DNA of 40,961 nucleotides from a virus, in the IMG/VR virus record IMGVR_UViG_3300025896_000054, positions 1 through 40,961 of that record. The stretch is one strand, 5' to 3'. The notes beneath the pieces were generated by a model. The model did no database searches and was not told the origin of the DNA. It saw only the letters and a program-made list of their open reading frames with translations. Of the stretch, positions 29,869 through 38,300 are shown piece by piece (the first letter of the stretch is position 1; each line of letters opens with the position of its first letter). The position numbers and the translations under genes are program-made.

Positions 29869-30407
29869 TTCATCTTCTAGCAGTAATGGGGTGGGATGAC
29901 GCGATTTATATCGCCGTCGCCTTGGCCGCCGCTGCGAGTAGCTATGTTAGCTATTCGGCTCAAAGCGCAGCCTCAAAGCGTGCATCGACGCAGGCGCAAC
30001 TTAACGCCAACGCGGAGGCTGCGGCAGCGGACGCGGCGGCAAAGACAGAGGCAGAGCAGCAGAACGCGCAAGCTCGGGCGAAAGTCGCCGAACAGAAGCG
30101 CTTCCGGCAGCAGCAGACGGCCGCAATCTCGGGGCAGGGAATCTTGATTACGGGCACTCCGCTCGACATCCTGGCAGATTCCGAGGTGCAGAACCAGCTA
30201 GAGCTTTCAAACCTCGCATGGTCCGGCGATGTCAATCAGCGCAACATTGCCCACCAGCGAGCTTCGGCGCTGGCGGGCGGTGCTAACGGCGCGGCTATGG
30301 CGCTCGCGAACGGGCCGAATCGGAACGCCACAATTCTTTCCGGCGCGGCGAGTGCGGCGAATGCCGGATACGGCGCATATCAGAACACGACTCGACCCGC
30401 AACATGA
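29865..30407 (+). CDS. Small internal virion protein, T7 gp14-like
   Basis: A 180-residue protein beginning MIHLLAVMGWDDAIYIAVAL, with an N-terminal hydrophobic helix. Then comes a long Ala/Gln/Glu-rich helical stretch (AQLNANAEAAAADAAAKTEA) and the motif QGILITGTPLDILADSEVQN, which recurs in gp14-like internal proteins of podoviruses. Such proteins are ejected first and form a channel in the outer membrane. It overlaps the nozzle gene by 4 bases and is followed by a set of terminators. Confidence 0.75.
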   Translation: MIHLLAVMGWDDAIYIAVALAAAASSYVSYSAQSAASKRASTQAQLNANAEAAAADAAAKTEAEQQNAQARAKVAEQKRFRQQQTAAISGQGILITGTPLDILADSEVQNQLELSNLAWSGDVNQRNIAHQRASALAGGANGAAMALANGPNRNATILSGAASAANAGYGAYQNTTRPAT

Positions 30408-30430
30408 CAAACAAACCACACACAACGAAC

Positions 30431-30540
30431 AAGCGCGCGCTGGGAAGATATATGTGGGCGCTTTTTTGCCTTCCACGTAGGAGCGCAAAAGTTCGCCCAA
30501 TGTGGGCGCTTTTTTGTTCGCCCAATGTGGGCGCTTTTTT
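30431..30540 (+). terminator. Three serial terminators with a 25-bp tandem repeat
   Basis: Hairpin 1 pairs AAGCGC (30431-30436) with GCGCTT (30458-30463) and runs into T's. Hairpins 2 and 3 are an exact tandem duplication of a 25-base unit (30491-30515 and 30516-30540), each with CGCCCA-ATG-TGGGCG and CTTTTTT. A third partial copy of the unit (GTTCGCCC) follows at 30541. All three share ATGTGGGCGCTTTTTT. They end 24 bases before the next ATG. Confidence 0.8.
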
Positions 30541-30564
30541 GTTCGCCCGCTTCTCATTCTGATT

Positions 30565-32310
30565 ATGGCCCTTGTTCCTCTCGCTCCCATCGCTCGCGCT
30601 CCAAACGTCTCAACGCAGCCGTTGGCGACCGTGCGCCTTCAGTCTGCCGGTCCTTCGCAAGGGATGCAGATGGCAGAGGCAATCGGGCAGGTGGGCGCGG
30701 TGGCCGCTAATCTCCAGTCCAAGTACGCCGAGTTGACGGATACGCGGAATCTCATCGAGGCCGAGGAGGTCATGCGCGCGAAAACGCAGGAGTTCGATAT
30801 GTGGCGCAGGGACCCGGTGAACGCCGACGAATCGCAATGGCTCCCAAAGTGGCAGGAGATGCAGAATGCGACGCAGAAACATATCGACGGCCTGAAGATC
30901 ACGGATCGAGCGCGGCTGAATTTGTCGCGCTCTTTCGGGCAATGGGCGGACAAGCAGACGATTTCCGTGCAAGGGGACGCCTTCAAGCAGGGAGTGAAGC
31001 GCACAGGTGCGGCGTTGGAGTTGCGAATCAATCAAGGCATCGAGTCGGGTGACGACGGCATTGTTGCTTCCTCCTATGACAGCGCGGCCAAGCTCGGCGT
31101 AATGCTGCCAGAAGAAGCAGAACTCGGGAAGTTTGGCGCTCTCAAGCGCGCAAAGGAAACGAGGCGCTCGAACACTTTTATGGAGATTGAGACACTCAAA
31201 AAGGATGCTGCGGCAACCTTTGAAGATGTGCGTCAAAAAGTGGTCGAGTCACCCGATCTGACCGACACGGAAAAGACCAGCATTCTTGTGGAGGCGGAAA
31301 ACCAATACGCCTTTCAGGATATGAAGAATCTCATCTACGCGAATCCAACGCACGGCCTGGAGGTTGCCAAGAATGATCTTGGTCGACGCGCTATCTCGCA
31401 AGCGCAATACAACGCCCTTGAAGTCGCCTCGCAGAATCGAATCGTTGAGTTACAGCGCGGTGAATATGCCGAGATTGTGGACAAGATGAAGGGCGGCAAG
31501 GTCAAGCCTGACGCTCTGCGGGGCATGATTCTCGATTCTGTGCGCCTGTCGGATGGACAAAAAGCAGAACTGGCGACGATCCTCGACGGCCCCACGAACG
31601 ACCCGCAAGTTTATTCGTCCCTCATGAAAGAGGCGGCAAACTTTGAGCATGACGCCGATTCTCCGCAGTACGCCATGTTTATCACCAGGATGCAGGCGAA
31701 TTTAGAGGGCACGCATTTGTCGGAAGCTCAGGCCGCCTTGAAAGAGCGAGTCGGCGCAACGGGCGATCCTTATGTACGGTCCAAGGGAGCAGTGTACTCG
31801 ACTGCTGACGATGATTTGAAAGCGGGAATGTTTGGTCCTTTGACTGGCAAGTTGTCCGATTTGAAAACGCAGTTGCCGCCGAAGATTCAAGCGCAGGTCG
31901 ACACCTTAAAGGATGCGCAAATAAAGGCCGAGGCTGAAGGACGAGCGAAACGACATCCAGACGAACCGCGACGCATCGACTTCATTGAGTCGAAAGCGCG
32001 CGAGGCTTGGTGGAACACGCAACCGGAAGAGTTGCGCGGCGCATCTTATGAGGCTTTCGAGATTGAAGATTTGGCAAAAAGCCGAGAGGCTGGCGCGCGG
32101 CAGACGGAAATCTTGCAATCGCTCGACAAGTTTAAGGCTGACAAGCCGAATGCTACGGCAATGGAGCTTCGGCAGTTCTACGATTCGCAGGTTGCCGACC
32201 TTCGCAAGAAGGCGAGTCTCCCGCCTGTAGCATCGGGCGGCTCATCCGCGATTGGAACGACGCTGCCAACCATTGACGCAATCCATTCCCGCCATGCCCC
32301 AAATCCTTGA
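30565..32310 (+). CDS. Internal/ejection protein (581 aa), gp15-like position
   Basis: From the ATG at 30565 the product begins MALVPLAPIARAPNVSTQPL. It is almost entirely helical and charged (LQSKYAELTDTRNLIEAEEV, later LDILKR-like repeats are absent). It lacks membrane spans and enzymatic motifs. Gene order (gp14-like, this gene, giant protein) matches the T7 gp14-gp15-gp16 ejection set, so it probably lines the trans-envelope channel. The upstream in-frame extension runs through the terminator repeats and is rejected. Its 3' end overlaps the giant gene by 17 bases. Confidence 0.65.
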   Translation: MALVPLAPIARAPNVSTQPLATVRLQSAGPSQGMQMAEAIGQVGAVAANLQSKYAELTDTRNLIEAEEVMRAKTQEFDMWRRDPVNADESQWLPKWQEMQNATQKHIDGLKITDRARLNLSRSFGQWADKQTISVQGDAFKQGVKRTGAALELRINQGIESGDDGIVASSYDSAAKLGVMLPEEAELGKFGALKRAKETRRSNTFMEIETLKKDAAATFEDVRQKVVESPDLTDTEKTSILVEAENQYAFQDMKNLIYANPTHGLEVAKNDLGRRAISQAQYNALEVASQNRIVELQRGEYAEIVDKMKGGKVKPDALRGMILDSVRLSDGQKAELATILDGPTNDPQVYSSLMKEAANFEHDADSPQYAMFITRMQANLEGTHLSEAQAALKERVGATGDPYVRSKGAVYSTADDDLKAGMFGPLTGKLSDLKTQLPPKIQAQVDTLKDAQIKAEAEGRAKRHPDEPRRIDFIESKAREAWWNTQPEELRGASYEAFEIEDLAKSREAGARQTEILQSLDKFKADKPNATAMELRQFYDSQVADLRKKASLPPVASGGSSAIGTTLPTIDAIHSRHAPNP

Positions 32311-35300
32311 AAGTGAAGCCATTGCTCTAGCTCAAAACATCGACTCTCTGGACGATGCGCGGAAGGCAAAATCACTCGACATCCTGAAGCGCTACCAACA
32401 GCAGCAGCGGGATCTTGGAGAACCGGAATGGCCCACGCAGGCCAAACAGCAAGCGGAGGCGGAAACCCGTTTTCGTTCGATGTTTGATTCTCCCGAGAAG
32501 GTGCCTTACGACCCCGGCCCGTACGCGAAAGATCCAAACGCTGAACGCGTCAGTTACGCAAACGCGGCATTCATTGCCAATAGATACAACGTCGAGTTCG
32601 GTGAAGCTGTGGACCGGAGGCGCTTCTATATGGATGATTACGCCGCGAAGAAGGGGCAAAAGTCTGGTCTCGATGAGATGGCATTTTACAACCTAGCCAA
32701 AGGGGAAGTGGCAGAAACCAAACTCGCGGAAGATACGCGTCTCGAAGGCGCAAAGGCTGCGCTGCGTGGAGAGGATGTTATCGGCTCGCTTCAGGCGTGG
32801 CAGGGCAAGAATCTCGATCGACTGGCAGGCTCTACCGATTTCACCAAGGGCTATCTGAAGGCCAAAGATCAAGCAGGCGATTACCTGCCGATGGCCGACG
32901 AGTTGCTGAAACTCATGGAAAGCCAGACAGGACAGAGCAACAGCGCGCGGACGTTTGACACAAAGGCCGCGTCTCGGCTCGATGAACTGGCGGTTGAACT
33001 CGCGGGAATGAAGCCGCGCGAACGCAAGCAGGTCTATGCTTCGATTGCCGCGCGCTCTGAGATGGCCGGATATGAGCAGAAGGGATTCTGGTCTCAGATG
33101 CTCGGCGAACTCGACAAGGGGCTTTTACGCATGAGTTCCACCGTTGGAACTACGGCCGGAAATGCGGCGGATGTGATGAGGAACTTTCCGGCCATGCTGG
33201 CGGAAGGGGCCACGGGAAACCGCGATTTCGGCATGAAGCCGGGCGAGGTTGCCAACACTGACGAAACTATCGCGCAACGCCAAGCACTCGGCGAAATTCA
33301 CGACGAGCTTGCTTCCATCGTCTCGGGCACGGTCGATCCCGTGCGGCCAACAATCGGCTGGCTGAATGACACGGTCGAAACCGGACTCATCAAAGGCCCT
33401 GGCGCTGTCATGCCATTCATGGCGGCGACAGCGGCGCTCGGACCGTGGGGCGGCGGCATGCTGTTCACGGCTGACTTTGCCGAACAGAATCGGCGCGATC
33501 TGCGCGCGGCCGGCATGGATAATGACCGAGCGATTCAAATCGGCACCGTCGCGGCTCCACTGCAAGCGGCTGTCGAGTCGCTGTCGAACATGCTCCAACT
33601 TGGCAAGTTCACCAAACTGCAAAGCGTGCTCGCGAATTTCACGAAACCGATTGGCGGCGGAGCAGGCTTGGCGCTTCGATACGCTCAAAATACTGGAATC
33701 TCGCTGGCGACCGAGTACACCGAGGAGCAACTTCAAGACAACTTCATCGTTCCGGCAGTTCAGGAAATCGTTGGCGCTCTTGCTGCCGACGTGCCGGAAG
33801 TCGATTGGAGTTTTTACAAGACGCGCGCGGCTGAATCGACGCCTGAATTGCTGTCTGTCTTGGCTCCTATGGCGCTCGTCTTTGGTGGCGTCATGACCGG
33901 CGCTCAAGCCAACCTCTCGCGCGAGATGACGAGCAATATCGACGCGCTGAAGGCGTTGAACTACTCGGAAGCGCAGGCAACCGAGATTGTTGCGGAAAAG
34001 ACCGAGGAAGGCAGAATTGCAAAAGCCTCGTCCATGTGGGGCGTGCGGGCTGGCGACAAGACGACTTTGGAAGAAGGCGCACGCAGTCTATCCGAGCGCA
34101 TGCGGCAGCTTTCCGGCGATGTCGTGGCGCAACAGCAGGAGCTTGAACGGCGCGGCATCCTTCCGCGCATGCTTCGCGCAACCGAGGATCAATGGCGGCT
34201 GACGTTTCAAGATGGGTCAACGGCTGCATACAACTCGCACGCGGAAGCAGACGCGGCACGCTGGACTTGGACCGAGGATCAACTCGGCAAGGTCCACGCG
34301 CTCACCCGTGAAACGCTTTCGAGCATGGAGCGCAACCTTGACGTGAAACGCGAAATCGGCGTCGAGTTTTCGCCGGATGCCCGCACGGCGCAAGATGCCG
34401 TCAACGACGGGGTAAGCGTTGAGCAGATGTCGAGGCGCGTGAAGCAAGGCGCGGCTCTTGGCGACGTTGCGCCTGACACAGCTTTTGATGACGCTCAGGC
34501 CATCGACAAGGCAACGGCTGACTCGGAGGGCTTTCTGTCGTCGCTGCGGATTCTCGGCAGTTCGCGCAATGAGTTCAAAGACGGTGTTTTGCGCACGACC
34601 ATCCGGCTTTGGGAAGGCTCGAACGTGCTGACGCTCGTAGAAGAGAAGCTCGAAGGCGATGCCAAGGCAATCATTTCCGAGCGACGCGGGCGGGACTGGA
34701 TGCTTTCGCGGCTGCGGTCCTACGAGGAGACGAGCGGCGACAAACTCTTTCGCGACGTGCCAGACGAGCAGCTCAAAGACGACGACATAATCGAGGCGTG
34801 GTCACACCTGGGGCAGAGCTACCTTGTCGGGCGCTCGACGTTTGGCGAGCCATTGCAGGCAAAGACCATGAGGCGGTTTGGTCGTCTCTTGATGCGCGCC
34901 GGGTTCACGGGCGCTATGAACTCGGAAGCGTCCTTTTTCGCCGCCGTCGCCAGTCGCGCGAAGAAGCTCGGAGAGTTGCAAAAGGCAGGTAAACTCGGCG
35001 CTGACCTGACGGCTGAACTCGAAAAGCAACTCGGCATTGACTCGCAGGTTGCGCACGATGCAGGCGCGGAGGCAGAAGCGCGCCAACTCATCGACACTTC
35101 CGGCTATTCGGAAGAGACGCCGGGGCCTAATGGTGAGACATTTTCCATATCGTCCAAAGAACTGCGCGTTAAAATCGAGGTGTCACCCGACTCAACAACC
35201 CTTGGCAATCTTGGAATTACCGAGGGGTTTCACGCCAATCATGGAGGCGAGGTTGTGCCAGATTTCGCGCCACGCGCATCTAAGCAGGGCCGTAAGGGGC

Positions 35301-38300
35301 AATACGCTGGTTTTTATCTCGGTCCGGCCATTAATGAAGTGAGCCAATACGGCCAGAATGTCTCCACGTTTCCGCTCAATCCAAATACGCCAGTTAAGGT
35401 TCTTCGCCGTCCTGGGCAGGTTGAGCGCATCACGCCGGAAATGGCGGCGGCATGGCGGGCCGAGGGGTTTAGCGTCGTGGTCGGTCCAGCGATCATTCCT
35501 AGCAAGATCGAGATTGCCACGCTTAGTGCTAACGTGTTGAATACGCCGGGGCCGAATGGCGAGACGTTTTCCACTTCCCGCGCAACTCCCGCAGACGCCT
35601 CGAACGTGGTTCAAATGCCGGACGGCGCTCGACTCGTTGGGCCTACGACGTTCTCAATCCGGGCTTTTCATGGGACTCCACACAAAGTGGATCGCTTCAG
35701 CCTCGACAAGATAGGCACGGGCGAGGGGGCGCAGGCTTACGGACACGGTTTGTATTTCGCTGAATCAAGGGGCGTTGCCAAAAGCTACCAAGATAGCCTC
35801 TCTGGCGCTTTGAGCGGGCAACCTATGATTGCGGGGGTTGTGCCAGCCTCGACCGATAAAACACTCGCGGATAGAACTTGGATGTCGGTTAAAGAGCTTT
35901 CCGAGACGCTTGTATCCGATCCCTTGAACGTAAAGAGATTTAGCCAACTCGACATCGAAAGTAGGAGTGACGTGCTCGCGGTGATGAGCCGACTTTTGCA
36001 AGATGGCGAGATTCGACAGTCTGTTATCAGACTTGTTCCCGTTGATGTGGTGAACATGCTCACTGGTCTGCAACTTCCTGCCGATAGCACCCTCCATGAT
36101 GGCTCTGTGCTCGTAAACTTGCCTTCCATCTACCCTCGTAATCCGGTACCCAGCTTTGTTCAAGCCGTGGACATACTGGCTCCGTTGGTGGCACTCTCTG
36201 GAGCAAAAAGACTTACCGGACTTGGTAGGTTTGATGTTACTCCTAAAGAAGCCCTTACCGCATTCAGAACAGGTGATGTTGCTCATATTGCTGGCAAAAT
36301 ACCCCTCCCGTCAGAGTTTGCAAGAACAAAGACAACCGGCAACCTCTACACCGTCGAACTCCTGCCGGATGAATCCGAGTTTTTGGACTGGGACAAGCCG
36401 CTGAGTGAGCAGAGCGAGAAGGTGAAGGCGGCGTTTTCGCAACTCCACAAAAGCAATAAATCAGCCTTCGACTACTACGACAAAACGCAGTCGAACAAAT
36501 TCGCTGACGGTTCCATTTATGGATCTGCTCTTTATGCTCGCCTCTCTATGCGAGACATGCCAGCGGGTAACGATGCGCAAGCGTCGAGCCTCTTGGTTTC
36601 AATGGGGGTGAAGGGCATCCGCTACCTCGACGGCGGCAGTCGCCAGCGCCGGTTCTACACTGAAAGGGTCAATGGCAAAATCCGGGTAGCAGATGATAAA
36701 AGCGGCAAATACACTGGCCCGGTTTTTGAAAACATGGACGAGGCTATCGCCTTCCGTGACGAACTAAACAGCAAGGAACCCAAGCAAACCTACAACTACG
36801 TCATCTTTGACGAGAATCTCATTCGCATCCTCGAAGAGAACGGCAAGCCTGTTGGCGAGACGTTCAGCCTCCGCTCCGGCGACTTCGCCTCACGCGCGGC
36901 GGCAATGTTCTCGCCGTTCCAGCGGTCTCCCGAGGCTCGCATGGCGATTGCCCGCGTCGCGAAAGAGCGCGCGATGAGACTCGGCGCGGAGTGGATCGAG
37001 AAGGCGGCAGTGATTCGCTCGGCATCAAGCATCAACCGCGAGGTGGCGTTTCGTGAGGCTGACGGCTTCGACCGGCGCATGACGGCATACCTCGACAGCC
37101 TGACGCCAAACGCGCGGCAGAACCTGGAATTTGAACCGGCTTCACTCGAAGACGACCCGTTGATTTCTGCCATGCTCGACTTTGGCAAGTTGATGTCTCG
37201 TTCTACCGCCATCAAGAACGGCGTGCAAAACATGGATGAGTTCGAGGGTGCTCCGTGGCTTCCTCCTGCGTGGTATTCCAAGGGTTCCGGCATCACTCCC
37301 GGCAAGATGGCAAAAGCCATGCACGAAGGCGCGGACGGAAACGGCGGACCTCTGGCGGCTGGCGACAGTGCCGCCGATTTGTGGGATGCTGTAGCCTCTC
37401 GCATTGAATCTAGCCGCAAGGACAAAGCGGCTTATCGTGAAGCCGTGCAGGCCTTCCGTGACGCCAAGAAAACGGCACGCACGGAAGCAAAGACCGAAGC
37501 GGAAGCGTGGGGCGAGCGCACGAAGAAAACGGCGGGCAGTCCAAAGGCTCAACGCGACATGCTCAAGGCTGCTCTGCGCACGCTCGATGGCATCTTGTCG
37601 GCGGCTCCTCCCGAGGTCCGCGCGCGAGTCGGCGGCTACGTCAAACTTGCCGGGCTGGCGACGGATGAGGCGATGCTTCAGGAAATCGAGCGGCGCGTTG
37701 CAAAGCTGAACGTCGAGCTTGAGAAGTGGCTCAAGAAGGAAGCGCGCGCGCAACTGGTAAAGGTGTTCAAAAAAGCCGCCCCGAAAACTGAATCAGGCGA
37801 GAAGGCGAAGGGCAAATTGACACCCGAGTTGCACGCATGGTTTTCGATGGCTGAAGACGCATCGGAGCTTTCGCCTGCCGTTGCAGACGAGCGAATTGAA
37901 GGAATCGAAAACACTCTTTCCGGCGAAATGACGAAGGCCATTAAAGAGGACTTGTCGAAATGGCTCGGCAGGGAAATCACCGACGACGCAGAAGCGCGAG
38001 ACTGGCAAGAGCAACGCCTGACCATTTTGCAAACTTTCGGCTCCGTTCTGCACGGCACAGACGCAAAGGCGGCGCGGGGATCGGCGGAAGTTACGGCGGC
38101 GCTCGATCTTGCTCGCGAGGCCTATTCGCAGGGAAGGCTTGCGCACATCGAAGAAACCGCGAAGAAGCGCGAACGTCGGGCGGCTGAGCGGCTGGACGGG
38201 ATTACCCGTGTCGGGTCTCCGTATGACGCGAGTAAGGCAAACGCTCGGCGTCGTGAACTCAACAAGATTGCCGGACTCAAGGGGCGCGCTGCGGACTACC

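Noticed and set aside
30502-30564. N-terminal extension of the ejection protein upstream of 30565
   Set aside because: The extra codons are translated terminator repeats. The ATG at 30565 gives a sensible N-terminus.
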